A DNA stretch of 64,000 nt. It comes from Diogma glabrata. Its lineage: Eukaryota > Arthropoda > Insecta > Diptera > Cylindrotomidae. Every line of letters starts with the position of its first letter. Within the stretch, counting starts at the first letter, position 1. Position numbers and translations under genes: made by a program. The notes beneath the pieces are model-generated. The model saw only the letters and a program-made list of their open reading frames with translations. It had not been told where the DNA came from and did not search any database. The stretch is taken from the NCBI GenBank assembly GCA_963693315.1, contig OY856188.1, positions 147,419,724 through 147,483,723 of the forward strand, in the 5' to 3' direction. Of the stretch, positions 35,046-46,781 are shown piece after piece.

Positions 35046-35554
35046 TTTATAACTAAATAATTTTATAACTTTTATCAGAACTTATATGAGAATCTGCTCT
35101 GACTGTAAAAATAATTAATTCGACTGACTACACTAACTGATTGACTTACTCTAAAAATTTACTAACGGACTGTTTAACTGTTGACTGTCTACTTTACTGG
35201 AAAAATTTACTCTAACTATTAAAATTAATTGATTGGATATTTGTTTGTTTTTTGTTAAGTTGACAAATTTGTTGATGCTTTAATTTATTACAATTTAAAA
35301 GTTGTCAAAATAGCAATAGTAATCATTTCTTTACTTTAAATGTTTTAAGTAAATTAAGGTATTATTTTTACTATTTCGAAATAATTTTGCTCGTGTGAAT
35401 AATTATGAATTTCAAAATATGAAGTAATAAGTAAGTCTTTAATTTAAATGAATACGTAACAATTTTGAAGTTTTGAGTTATTTGCTACATAGTTTAATAT
35501 GTAGCACAACACCGCCAATACGGTTTTAGAAACAAAAGATCAACAACCGATCTA

Positions 35555-36752
35555 TTGAACTATGTAGCACATCTTTGGAATAGCATACTTGAGAAAGGTG
35601 GTGAAACGTACGTAATCGCATTAGACATCTCAACAGCATTTGATCGAATCTGGCATGCCAGTTTGATCAACAAGCTCGTTGCGTACGGGTTTCATCCCGC
35701 AGTTGTGAAGTTGATTCAAAATTTTCTGTCTAACCGATACATCTCGGTATCTATAGATTAATTAAAGCTGATGTACCCCAAGGCTCAGTTTTATCTCCCA
35801 CTTTATTTTTAATCTATATCAACGAACTGTTGCAAATCACCAGTAACCCAATAAATAGTTTTGCAGATGATAGTAGACTGCACAAGTCATTCGTCCCCCT
35901 ATCTTCAAAGGGTAAAATGCATGAACAAATAAATTCCGCCCAGAGAGACGCTGCCATAAATGTAAACGAGGCCCTGAAAAAAGTCGCCGATTGGGGTGAA
36001 AAAAATTTGGTCAATTTTAATTCCACCAAAACACAGCTATTGATTGTTTCCAGATCAAAGACCGAGTTTCCCAATGATATTTCAATTAATATGTGTAACG
36101 ACCAAATAGACGAATGTGAAAACATTCGTTTATTGGGAGTCACAATTTCCAATGACTTACTCTGGAACGATCATATCATGGCCATGGCAAGGAGCACATC
36201 AAGAAAACTCGGCCTCCTCAATAGATGTAAAAAATATTTTACTTCGCATCAATTACTCCACATTTATAAGTCCTATATTCGTCCCTGCATGGAGTATTGT
36301 TGTCAAGCTTGGGGCGCTGCATCTGTTACCATCTTGGGCTCTTTTAGACTCTGTTGAAAAGCGTGCTATACGAATTGTTGGTGATAGAAATTTAACATTA
36401 AATCTTGATTCCCTACAACATCGTCGCACTGTTGCTGATCTCGTTGTTTTTTATAAATATCGTAACCAGCAGTGCTTGGATGAAATTAGATCTATAATGC
36501 CTCAGACATCTTCTTTTCCTTGTTCAACTCGGCACTCTGTTTGTGCTAATAGTTTGTGCAAATAGTAAAACTGTCGGGATTACTCACTGCCCCAGTAACA
36601 AAAGGCAAAGGTATTTCTTTGTGCGTACTTCGTACAAATGGAATGCTTTGCCTGAATCAATAGTCTCGAGTGCCTTCAATCCCCAAACATTTCAAAAAAG
36701 CATCCACCAACACCTCAAGATGCATGTTGTTGTGGGACCTATAAGGTCTTAA
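35555..36752 (+). pseudogene. LINE copy L3, reverse transcriptase 3' part and C-terminus
   Basis: Resumes the LINE after the insertion. The 35555-35761 frame gives LLNYVAHLWNS (via MNYVAHLWNS), IALDISTAFDRIWHASLINK with catalytic Asp, and a stop at 35761. The 35830-36357 frame has NSFADDSRLHKSF, the intact catalytic FADD box, then NIRLLGVTISNDLLWNDHI and YIRPCMEYCCQAWG. A frameshift near 36350 leads to EKRAIRIVGD, LDSLQHRRTVADL and, after another shift, TSYKWNALPES. The 3' untranslated tail (ATCTATGTGTTGTTGTGACA near 36760) matches L1. It is closest to L1 (6190-9162) and inactive. Confidence 0.85.
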
Positions 36753-36849
36753 AAAGTATCTATGTGTTGTTGTGACACATTTTGTAATTCCTACTACACA
36801 ACACTTTTTACTAAAAAGAAAAAATATTGTAAAAATATTTTTGTTTTGA

Positions 36850-38150
36850 AATAAAAATTATTCGATATTTGTTTTATTAAAGTTAATTAAAAATAATTTA
36901 AGATAGTTAAAAAAAATAGATTAATGTATTTTTTAAAAAATCATTAATTAAAAAAATTAAAAATAAGGAAACATTAAAATGAAGTATATATTATTGTAAC
37001 GAATTTTTAATAAAACTAATTAATTGGTTTATTGGGTTAAACTATTAAGTCTTATAAAATAATAAGTCTTATAAATAGAATATTTGCCTCCTTATTGCAG
37101 TTGTAAAGCAGTATGCTGTCAATATAAAAAAACTAACTCACGGATCACAAAAATTATGTTAACAAATTACTATTTGTAACATTAGGTCAGACTACAATTT
37201 ATTTCTTTTAATTTAAAGATGTTTTCACTTGAACGTTCGAGTTAATAAAAGTTCAAAGTAATAAAATCAAATGTTTCCTTCCTTTTTAATTTTGGAATTA
37301 AAATAAAACGGGAAATGCAACGTTAGATAGAATTTTCATCATCAACAATCAAGCTTACCTGTTTATAAATTTGCATAGATAGATTTCGATAGGATTTCAG
37401 CGAATGTAAAACTTTTATATATACATAATATAATATATAATCGATTGAAATTAATTAATTAGATTAATTGTAAATACGGGTAGTATTTGTAATGATCGAC
37501 GATCATAACAAGTTGATACACGTATTAGTACCCGTTTGGCATTCGCATTAGTTTGCATCTGCTGGTTTGCATTTCCAGTTTGAAAATTATTTAAATTGGG
37601 AAATAGTACTTTGTGTATCTAGTTGCACAAAGTTGATTTTTTCCGCACGCGTCGTAATTTCGAAATATACGACGCGTCTGGAAAAAATCAACTTTGTGCA
37701 ACGAGTTGCACACAACGGTTTTTGCAATTCCGAAAACACAATTAAACAAAACTATTCTGCAACCAAATTTTTAACAATCAACATTCATATTAAAATATAA
37801 GTAAACATTTCTATTATCAACTTAGCATTGAGACAATTTTCTATGAAACAGTGCGGAAAAATAAAACAGTGCGGAAAAATCTCACTTTTTGATATTGTTG
37901 ACAATATCGAAATACGTTGAATTGTGATTTGGAATTGCAAAAAATACATTATCAATTCAAATAACAATTTAATAACAATTGACAATAATCAAAAACCTGT
38001 GCAATGCAAGAATCTAAAAAAAAATCAGATTGTTTCGTAAATTAAGTGATCTTTCATATGGCCCGTTTGGATCAGAAAAAATTGTTTCACCCTTCTACAA
38101 TATCACCCCTTCAAAAAAATTTTTTTTTCTCCTTTATCTCCATTTAGGAG
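36850..38150. repeat. AT-rich intronic sequence with two foldbacks
   Basis: No gene. A 35-bp perfect inverted repeat is listed separately (37622-37702). A looser one lies at 37474-37537: ACGGGTA...TACCCGT around GATCGACGATC. Confidence 0.6.
37622..37702. repeat. Perfect 35-bp inverted repeat, 11-nt loop
   Basis: GTTGCACAAAGTTGATTTTT from 37622 is mirrored by AAAAATCAACTTTGTGCAAC ending at 37702. The inner parts CCGCACGCGTCGTA and TACGACGCGTCTGG pair almost fully. The loop is centred on TTTCGAAA. The CpG-rich inner stem stands out in AT-rich DNA. Confidence 0.88.
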
Positions 38151-38164
38151 CATAGGGCGTCTAC

Positions 38165-38385
38165 TAGACTGGACCATCTGACTCTGTTGAGGGCAATCGC
38201 GTTCAGTTCACCCCACTGCTCTGTCTGCCGCAGAAGTTCCTAGTTACTGATGGTGTTCGGCCAGAAGCATTTGATCAGTCTTCTCAGGCAGTTGTTCAGA
38301 AACACCTGTAGTTGATTTGTAATCTTTCTTGTATGTTTCCACGTTTCACACCCATACAGCAGTACTGACTTGAAACATGCATTGA
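38165..38385 (-). pseudogene. RTE-like LINE reverse transcriptase C-terminal fragment
   Basis: Minus-strand translation reads FNACFKSVLLYGCETW, then QLQVFLNNCLRRLIKCFWPN and ISN, a stop, then ELLRQTEQW and RVRW. This is the LLYG.E.W...LQ.F.N.CLR.I....WP..ISN signature of RTE/craniofacial-type endonuclease-reverse transcriptases. Only about 70 codons survive with one in-frame stop. The patch is GC-richer than its flanks. Confidence 0.75.
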
Positions 38386-38409
38386 ACCTTATAATTATTA
38401 AATATATTT

Positions 38410-40640
38410 GATCATATTTCTTTCATTTTTTAAAAAACAAGACATCTGCAATAAGAGGCGCTTTAGTCATCTGTAATTAACGATGTGATTGCGCATTTTT
38501 TGGTCCACAACAAAAATAATTTCCTACACCAAAAATAAAATGAAAAGGTTGAAAATTATTGCAAACGAACACAAAAAAATAGTTGTTTTGGCAAACGGCT
38601 GTAAAATTTTGCTTTTCTGCCGCTAGGGAAAAGAAAGAAGTTTTACTTTTTACACACTTTTATTTAACTTGACTTTTGAGAGCTTTGATGGGTGGAATTT
38701 TGTGATTCATTTTTCAGTAACTTCCCATTATGTGATTGATCCCAAATTGAAAAGACAAGTTTGTTGAAGCAGTCAGTACGTATTTCTAAAACTTTTAAAG
38801 CAAAAAACTTTATAAATCTGAAGAAAAAAAATTCAAATTTTTCTTCATTCTGAAAGACCTTAAAGAATTGCACTGGAATCCTCATCCTCTGGTTGACTCA
38901 TTTTGAGCGAAGGAATTTTGGTAATACTGTGTATATCATTATAATCATAGACATCATACATGTTTGCTTCATTTTATGTGGATAAAAGGCCTTACATTAT
39001 AAATATTGAACACAAAAAAAAATAAAAGTATGACATTTCGTTCTAATTTCAAAGCTCATAGACCTTTTTTATTAAAGTTCAAATCGTTATTTTGGTGTAT
39101 TTGACGGATTACATACAGCAATGATAATTAAAAATCAGTTATTATGTATGAAAATATGAAAATCCATAAGATCTGAATGACCCATTTACCGCGCTGAAAT
39201 TTTGCTCATACTGAGTATCTCATTATAATAGAGGACATATTACACATTTTTGTCATTTTTATATGAAAAAATGGCCTTAAATTGTAAATAATGAGTGATT
39301 TGTATTTCGAAAATTTTAAATAATTGTTATTTCTTCTAAATCCAGATTGTTTTGTGTTCTCGTTAAGTTTTTTTTACTATAGTTGCATAATTATTATTTT
39401 TTCAATACATTTTAATACATAATTAATGATTTCTAATTATCATTGCTGTATGTAATCTGTCAATTACATACAGTAATATAACGATTCGAATTTTAAGGAA
39501 AAAGCTCTATAATTCAGACCTTTTTTCCGAAAAAAACTTGACATTTGGTGCGAAATCTCATATTTAATAATTTATGTACAACTTAAAATTAATACAATGA
39601 GCAAAGAAACGTACTAAAATTTTACACTGGATGTTTAAATAACATAATTACAATTGTTATAGTGAAATTAACCTTATTGAAATTACTTTAAATTTCAAAG
39701 AATATTAAATTTTCGGTAAGTGATTTAATTGCTAGTTTTACTTACGGTGTATTTTCTGTGAAATAATGTGGTTAACTTATTTGTAGGTAAAATTATATAA
39801 CTAAAAACTCTAAAATAATAAAATAAATAAAAAAAATTTAAAAAACACACTTTTTGAAAAACGAACTAAAAAGTGGAAAATAAATTTTGCATTAACACTA
39901 GCGTTATGTCTTTTATAATTATATTTTCTTTGAAATTTGTAACGTCCGCTATATTCGCCTAAACAACAATAAAACCAATTCATCTCCTTTTTCTAATAAA
40001 ATTTATTTCATTAGTTTCAGTTCACTTTTACATTAATAATAATTTTAAAATTTTCTAATACTTAGTTAAATTTCGAATATACTATAAAAAACAAACGAAC
40101 GTACTCAATTTTATTTCCAATTCTAACAAACAGATGTCGTTGCTAATTTTTGTTGAATCTTTGGATTTACACGTTTTGATTTTATTGATTGGAAGATGAA
40201 AAATCATAAGATCACTCTTCTCATGGATGTTAAAATTATAAAGCTGAATTTTGCATTCATGTCTTTTTTCTTAAAATTAAGTTAAATTTAAGTAGTAAAA
40301 TTTTAATTAAATTAAAGTTTTTTTATTAGTTCAATTAACTCAATTATTTTAATAGTGCAATTTTCCTAGTCAAAATTTAGTTCAAGTTTATAAGTCTGTC
40401 GATGTTTATATTTGAAAAACAGGAAAAAATTAAATTTTCTATCAACCGGTTAACATATTGTTCGCAATTTTTATTGTAAAGTTTTATTATTTGTTCAAAA
40501 GGATAAACAAAAGAATTAAATGTTTTATTTATTGAGATAAATAAATTTAAACTAATTGGACAAAGTATGTTCTAATTGAGTAAGATATGGCTTTTTATAA
40601 ATTCACAATGGAGTCAAATTTTGATATGTGTATACTAAAT
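38410..40640. repeat. AT-rich intronic sequence; foldback at 39035-39560
   Basis: No gene. GGATTACATACAGCAATGAT (39108) is mirrored by ATCATTGCTGTATGTAATCT (39437), with arms of about 55 well-matched bases and looser pairing outwards to 39035 and 39560. The piece 38590-38650 repeats the motif block seen at 400-480 and 2825-2890. Confidence 0.6.
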
Positions 40641-40706
40641 GTACAAAACGTTCTCATACGATAACATTTTCATACGATTTTCATACACTATCCTACGAAA
40701 ACAAAT

Positions 40707-40934
40707 TTGGATTATCAAAAAGATGTCAATGTTTTGAATAATAATAACAACAATAGTAGTGGTGCCGTAGTTTCAAATGGATATTCTAATATTTCAAATC
40801 AGGAATTAAGCAAATATTGGCTTAAAGAAGTTCACTTGGTATCCGAAATAATATCTCTGCTTATCCAGATCAAAATTCAACAACTTTGGAGCGTGGTATT
40901 GCAACTGGTGGAAACAGCATCAACAGAAATATAA
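40707..40934 (+). other. Unassigned 75-codon frame, Asn-rich
   Basis: I do not recognise it. It starts MDYQKDVNVLNNNNNNSSGA and then lacks recognisable motifs. A shifted reading near 40840-40935 gives a more protein-like NNISAYPDQNSTTLERGIAT, which suggests a frameshifted fragment. It is on the strand opposite to the host gene and inside its intron. It may be chance. Confidence 0.25.
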
Positions 40935-41080
40935 AATAAGGTTTTTATACAAATTATATTTATCAATATTTTTATACATATATTATAATCCATTCTTTTT
41001 TATTGAATTTTTTTTTTATATATATATATATATTTATTTTTATTTTGAATTGAATTCAAATTTTGATTTCCGTCTGGGAA

Positions 41081-41300
41081 TGTTAGGCTAGAGCCGTTAG
41101 TGTATATAAGAGGTTCCCAAGACCGGGTTTATGTAGGGGCAACACGGCTATCCCGTTTATTTGTACAGAATTTTTTCTGAATAATATATTTAGTACTTCT
41201 TTGAATAACATATCTAGTAACAAAGGTCCAACAATTATACGTGGCTCCGTTAAAGGGCCAACAGAACCATTAGAAGTGGCGCCGAAACAGGGACCCTGGG
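41081..41300 (+). promoter_or_regulatory. LTR-like promoter with TATA box and primer-binding-site-like sequence
   Basis: TATATAAG at 41103-41110 lies in a GC-richer context. TGGCGCCGAAACAGGGAC at 41277-41294 has the form of a retrotransposon minus-strand primer site, complementary to a tRNA 3' end with CCA. The following 2 kb shows repeated U/G-rich tracts (AAAACCGTTTTGGG at about 41645 and 41738) but no gag. It could be the 5' end of a coding-depleted LTR element. No second LTR was found. Confidence 0.4.
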
Positions 41301-42017
41301 TTTTTTTTATTATTTTTAGTAAAAGATATTTTCGGCGGGAAAATATTTTCAGGTTGGGCGTTGCCAACCGGAATATTATTTTTTTCTGAAAACCAGTTTT
41401 TTGTTTGTGTTGAAATTTTTTGTGGAATAACCAGTTATTATAAACTGGGCGTTGTAACCAGTTTGGTTTACGTGTTAAATATTATAATACGTTATAAATA
41501 TAAATATTTTATATTTTCGAAATACATACAGGTACTGGTTTGAATTCTTTTTGTGGAATTTTTTTCCTTTATAACATGTACAACTCAAACAGGAGGCCCC
41601 TGTCCCTCACTGTATAATCAGTTAATTGTTCTTGTAGTTTGAAAAAAAACCGTTTTGGGACAGCAATTTTTTTTGGAGATTGTTTTTTTGTGCTGTCATT
41701 CGAATTTTAGTATACTAATTGTTTTTTAATTTGAAAAAAACCGTTTTGGGGGTAGTAGTTTTTTTAGAGATTGGTTTTTCTACTACCATGTACATATTTT
41801 TGATACAATGTACATATTTTTTTTGTACACATCTGTCAATGTACATAATGTACATATTCTGTAAATATTTTTTAGTATGCCAATGTACATATTCTTGTAG
41901 TTATATTATTTTGGATAATAATATACACTTCTTGTAAAAAGTTTTTTTTTGGAATTTTTTTTGTTGTATTAGTGTATAAATATAATTTTTCTCAGCGGTA
42001 GGCCTAACAAGCCATCC

Positions 42018-42401
42018 ATGGGGCTTCTCCCCTTAACATTGATGTCGTTCTTAGATCGCCTATGGCCATCGGGGCTATGCGATCGAAGAACATTGGTTTC
42101 TTCTCTTCATTCGGCGAGGAAGTTCTCAGGGACGAGGAGTGGTGTTGCTGTGTTTGTACTTAGGTGCAAACCAGTAGTACCATTCTTTGCTCAGAGGCTT
42201 CTTCGGTGTAATGAAGAGAAGAACCAATTGTACTTTGCTTTCAGGATCAGAGGCTTCACCTCATACAAATTCAAAAACTTTTCCACTTTTCCATTTAGCT
42301 TTTCAATAGATCAGTTTTTCATAGAGTTTAGGGTTTCTGAGTCTGGTGCTCGGGAGCGTTCTTCAACTTTCGCATTAGGTTTAGTTGTAATTTATTTTTA
42401 G
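42018..42401 (+). other. Unassigned 127-codon frame in a GC-richer patch
   Basis: The frame starts MGLLPLTLMSFLDRLWPSGL and is Arg/Ser/Phe-rich with no motif I know. The patch (41990-42550) also contains an inverted repeat: CATTGGTTTCTTCTCTTCAT (42091-42110) against ATGAAGAGAAGAACCAATTG (42211-42230). It lies downstream of the primer-site-like sequence and may be leader RNA of the same LTR-like element rather than protein coding. Confidence 0.25.
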
Positions 42402-42559
42402 GGTAAACAAGCACAACTGGGTCAGTAGAAGTGGACCTAGGGTCTAATCGTGACAGTTGTGATTGTTTTATTAGGTTGGGGAGAACTGTTCTGTAGAATC
42501 TGGTCGTTAGGGGCTTTTCTAGTCAGTTCTCACATGCATTGTTGGAGTGGGCTCGCGAA

Positions 42560-43595
42560 CGCTATATTTCAAATTTAAATGAAATGGATATTGTACCATA
42601 CTTACTTTTTAAATTGTCTCCAGACGAATCTTGATTTTGGGAATCTCTTATATTATTAAATAAAGATAAAATAAATAAAACAAATTTTTTGAGAATTAAT
42701 TAAATAAAATTTTTATTAAATAAATAATTTTTTTAAATTTAAGTTAATTTTAGGTAGCTAAATAAAATAAATTTTCTTAATTAAGCTTTACGTCAAGATA
42801 TAAATAAATATTCTTTGTTTTTTAAAAAAAAATAAATAAATAATAAATAAGTTAAGACGGTGCATCCGATAAATAAACATTCTTTTGAATATTTTTTATT
42901 TTTCAATTTTTTTTTAAAAAAATAAATAAATATATTTTAGGGGTGCTATCGTCAATAACTAATTTTAGGTATATATATATATTTCAGTATATCTGAAATT
43001 AAATAAATAAATTATATTTTTATATACAATATTATAGGCATTTTTGTGAAAGGTGAAGTAAAGATTAGCGGCGACAGTGGTTTTTTTGTTCCTTTACAAG
43101 TTTGTTTTTACAAAATTTTTTTTTTTTGGGGCGTTCGTTGTTTTTTTTTCGTTTTGCGTTTTTCATTGTTTTCACTTTTACAGTGTACTAACTCCATTTT
43201 TTTTGTTGAGAATTGGTTTTACTATTGTTGGTGATTGCGAGTCATGATTTTGCGGGTTTTACCATCGAAATCTCTAGAGTCTGTTTTCTATATACCAAGC
43301 CTATAATTTTTTTTTATTATAAAATTAAAATTAGTTGTTAGAATTATTAGTTTTCATAAATTAAACATCTATTCTTAGTTATTAGTTATTATAGTTATAA
43401 ATTTAATTTTCGGTTTTTAGAATTTAAATAGGTGTTAAATTTAATATTACTATAGTTATTATAATTTTTTTTATTAAATTGTAAGAAGAAAAAATATTTA
43501 ATGGTATTTAACACATCTTAGCATAGATGCAAATATTAAATTTTTGACTAATTTAAAATGCTAGTTTTCGATTGACAAACAGTTTTCCGTTCCCA
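42560..43595. other. AT-rich non-coding
   Basis: Low-complexity A/T runs and AAATAAATAAA repeats. No gene is seen. The 43046-43234 frame is T-rich noise. Confidence 0.5.
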
Positions 43596-43598
43596 TTT

Positions 43599-43737
43599 GT
43601 TACATAAAATAAAAGTGGGTGGCGCATTCAGAAAGGAAAGGGAATAAACGTTGCTAGTCTCTCTTGTTAGAGATTAACATAGCATACATTTGTTAATTTT
43701 CTATATTAATGTATGCGTCACCCACTTTTATTTTATG
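43599..43737. repeat. 28-bp inverted repeat next to the THAP transposase
   Basis: TTACATAAAATAAAAGTGGG (43599, continuing tggcgcat) is mirrored by CCCACTTTTATTTTATGTAA ending at 43737 (preceded by atgcgtca). One or two mismatches in 28. It may be a terminal repeat of a small deletion derivative or of the transposon whose genes follow. Confidence 0.75.
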
Positions 43738-43789
43738 TAATAAAATGTTCATGCTTAAAAATAAGTTTAAAATAAATTGTACGGTAAAT

Positions 43790-44029
43790 TGCGGTTTAAA
43801 TGTTAAGATGGATATGAATAACAATAAAAACATATTAAACACTTACTGTTGCGTTCCTCAGTGTCAAAACTATAACAAAAAGGGCTTAAGTTTTCATATT
43901 TTTCCATATGATAACAAGCTTAGTAAGCGTTGGGAAACTGCTTTAAAAATGGAAAAAACTTCATCAAATTTTATGCGAGTTTGTTTAGAACATTTTACGA
44001 AATCGGATTACTTTCAAGGTACTATATAG
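43790..44029 (+). pseudogene. THAP zinc-finger domain of a DNA transposon
   Basis: The frame (open from 43709) encodes NTYCCVPQCQNYNKKGLSFH, then SKRWETALKMEK and SNFMRVCLEHFTKSDYF. This is the C2CH THAP signature: Cys-x3-Cys, a conserved Trp, then Cys-x2-His. THAP domains bind the ends of P, ISL2EU and some Harbinger-type elements. It is followed on the same strand by a helix-turn-helix and a DDE_4-type transposase (44326-45378), so it is the N-terminus of that transposase. A splice or frameshift near 44029 separates it from the rest. Confidence 0.85.
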
Positions 44030-44325
44030 CTGATATTAATCTACTTAATATTACATAAATATTGGTTATTCACATCGATTATTCATACTTCTAAAATGTA
44101 CCTAATTTCATTGTTTAGATACATCCAATTGTAAACGGAAATTAAAAAGAATGTTGTTCCTAGCTAGAAACTTCCTATGGGACAGCATGATAAGCAGCTG
44201 ACTGTTGAGCCACAGTCGTGTGTAAATCAGCGTTCTAAACGTGCACAAAGAAGGAATAATTTTTCTGTAAAGTAAGCTACATTGATTCTAGAGTACATGT
44301 ATTTCTTTCATTTTGTACGGAAGAA

Positions 44326-45378
44326 GTGGAACTAAACTTACAACACCCCAGTTCGGTCACTGAATGTATTAAAGTAGCATTATCTGAGAATTCTGTCAAA
44401 ACGGATGTTGTAACTCAGACTTATCTATGTCCTATTCATCTTATTATTATTTCTAAAGCTATCTTGTATACGTATATCGAAATTCATATATTTGAGTTGC
44501 TTGATGGTATTGTCTGTCAAGTGTGTATCTGCGGGAATAGACAAAGAATCTCTGACAAATAAAAAGATTTTAGATTTGAAGGACAGAGTTATCATGACAT
44601 TTGTCAAACTTAAATTAAATTTAACTTTTTGTACGTTAGAGCCATTATTTGGAGTGTCGACAGACATACCTGTGGTATGTACTTTAAACAGATGATTGTT
44701 TTATTGTCTATTGTTCTTAAAAATGTGATACCCTGGCCTAATCAAGAATAAATTAGGGCAAATTTGCAAATTTCGCAATACTCTAGTGGTTATATACTGT
44801 GCAGAAACTCCGGTTGAACGGTCAAACTGTCTAAAATGTCGTATATCAACATATTCTCATTATAAGAAAGGGCATACTATAAAATTTTAATTAGGAGTTG
44901 CACCTTCAGTACTAATTACATCAGCATAAGCAGATGCTATGGAGGACGAGTATCTGATAAACTCATCACATTAGAGTCACATATTCTAGATAAACTGGAT
45001 TTACAAGATGCAGTAATGGCTGACAAAGGTTTCTTTATAGAAAAAGAATGTTTAGAGGTATAGTTATTAATCTTTATTCAGTCTAGCATTAGTCTATAAC
45101 ACTAATAGCATGTTAAATTAAAGCGTCACTTGATACTTCATCAGCCACCTTTTTTATCGAAAAATAAACAATTATCAAGAGAAGAAGCATTAAAAAATGC
45201 AGAGATTACCAGGGCCAGAGTGCATGTGGAGCGTGTCATACAAAGAGTTCGAGAATTTGAAGTAATTAGTACAAAAGTTGCATGGTCATTTCTGCCGTAT
45301 TTTGAAGACTGTCTCATTGTTGCAGGTGGGATGACTAATTTAAGTAGCCCTGTATTGCATGTCGATAAATTTATGTAA
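44326..45378 (+). pseudogene. DDE_Tnp_4-type transposase, decayed
   Basis: Pieces in order on the plus strand. Near 44510-44660 in shifted frames is a helix-turn-helix of the Tnp_4 type (LKDRVIMTFVKLKLNLTF, then GVS). Near 44860-45060 is KGHTIKF, GVAPSVLITS and, after stops, SHILDKLDLQDAVMADKGFF, the second catalytic Asp region (MAD-K/R-GF). The 45130-45378 frame is LHQPPFLSKNKQLSREEALK, RVHVERVIQRVREFEV with the third catalytic Glu (HVER), and ending in DCLIVAGGMTNL. This domain plus an N-terminal THAP fits ISL2EU-type transposons. It has several in-frame stops and frameshifts, so it is inactive. Confidence 0.85.
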
Positions 45379-45513
45379 CTAAATAAAAACGCAAAATTAC
45401 TGATGAAAAGTTTTATTGATCATTAATAGTTAAATTTTACAGTATCATAACAAAATTTTATTTATTTGAGACGTTTATTTTGAAATTGGAATAAGTCTAT
45501 TTCACAATTTCAC

Positions 45514-46137
45514 AAAAAAAAAGTCCGAGCGGCAGATATATCCGCTAGAAATAGGTAGATTTCGAGATCAGACAGTTATGTGTGCAATTAGAATCGGATT
45601 TATCAGATTACTTTATAAAAAATACTAATTAAAAACAGAAGTATTAAACTAACTTTAAAAATAAACATTATTTTATACAGTTTTTGGGCTCTAGGCACTT
45701 AACCTGTACCCCGATATGGCCAATTGTCAAACCTATTCATGAAACTGTTTGCCGCAACATACCCAGAAAATTTTTAGCGTAAGTAAAAAAATGCGACCGT
45801 GAAAGTGCCGCTAAATGCCGTTGTACTTCACACAGTTTATTGCAGATAGCTAAAGAACCTTTTATTGCAGATGTCTGGCTTTTTAAAAAATGATGGAAAT
45901 ATGTTCAAATAATTAATATTTATAAATTTTGTTTACATATTTTGCCCCAAACGGCCGTTATAACGCTTTGTTTTTGACAGTTTTGAGGCTCTAGACTCTT
46001 AATCTGTACCCGGATATGGCCAGTTGTCGAACTTATCCAAGAGATTGTTTGCCGCAACACGCTCAGAAAAAAGTTTTGGTCTAGGTCGAAAAATGCGACC
46101 GTGAGTGTGCCGCTAAATTCCGTTATACCTCATATCG

Positions 46138-46215
<78 letters not shown>

Positions 46216-46332
46216 TTTTTTTTTGTTTTTCCGTCTCCGCTTTACATATACAGTCGTTTGGCATCAAAATTTTTCCGAAATTCCGAGATGACGGTCATTG
46301 CAATAGGTAGATTTTTATATGAAATCTACCTA
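45514..46332 (+). repeat. Diverged (TA)n-tailed repeat copy
   Basis: Starts after an A-tract with AGTCCGAGCGGCAGATATAT, CCGCTAGAAATAGGTAGATT and runs to GTGCCGCTAAATTCCG, TTATACCTCATATCGT and a (TA)n tail (46139-46210). It is followed by the poly-T/hairpin-tipped arm (TAGGTAGATTT...AAATCTACCTA at 46304-46332). The middle (45700-46000) looks duplicated: TGGGCTCTAGGC and TGAGGCTCTAGAC each begin a similar block. Confidence 0.6.
46139..46210. repeat. (TA)n microsatellite
   Basis: Directly follows CTCATATCGT, the 3' end of the repeat body. Confidence 0.95.
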
Positions 46333-46748
46333 ATATAAGTAGAAACAGAATAATTCAAAAAAATTATCGAACCAAATTAAATACATTATCCGAACTAACT
46401 CCATCAATACAATTTCGGAACAGTTTTATTTAAGTTGGTTTAAACTACTTTTAATAACATATTAAATTCACCAAAGATCAAATGAACTACGTCACAACTA
46501 CAATTATACCATCACACATAATTTATAATCAAACATTATCAAACAATTTTATTTCAAAATCATCTTTTGTTGTTGTGTTTTTAGGTAGATTTCAAATAAA
46601 AATCTACCTATTGCAATGGGCTTCATCTCGGAATTTCGGAAAAATTTTGATGCCAAACGACTATATGTGATAAGCGGAGATGGAAAAACAAAAAAAAATA
46701 TATATATATATATGTATATAAAATAAATATATATATATATAAATATAA

Positions 46749-46781
<33 letters not shown>

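Larger units (their letters stand above)
28954..35511 (-). mobile_element. LTR-like insertion, TGTTGTG...CACAACA with CCGC duplication
   Basis: The insertion starts TGTTGTGACC (28954) and ends GCACAACA (35511). It is flanked by the 4-bp duplication CCGC (28950-28953, 35512-35515), and removing it restores the LINE. The inverted tips and TG...CA ends fit an LTR. Read on the minus strand it begins with a hairpin (GCTACATA...TATGTAGC) and has AATAATAAAG close to its end, like a polyadenylation signal. There are no gag or pol frames, so a solo LTR of about 0.57 kb enlarged by the nested repeat element 29059-35045 is the simplest reading. Confidence 0.65.

Noticed and set aside
45520..45570. AGCGG...CCGCTAG as a Helitron 3' end
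   Set aside because: The stem is only 5 bp and overlaps the CTAG. In several copies it lies next to an A-tract at the opposite side from a (TA)n tail, which fits a tailed retroelement better.
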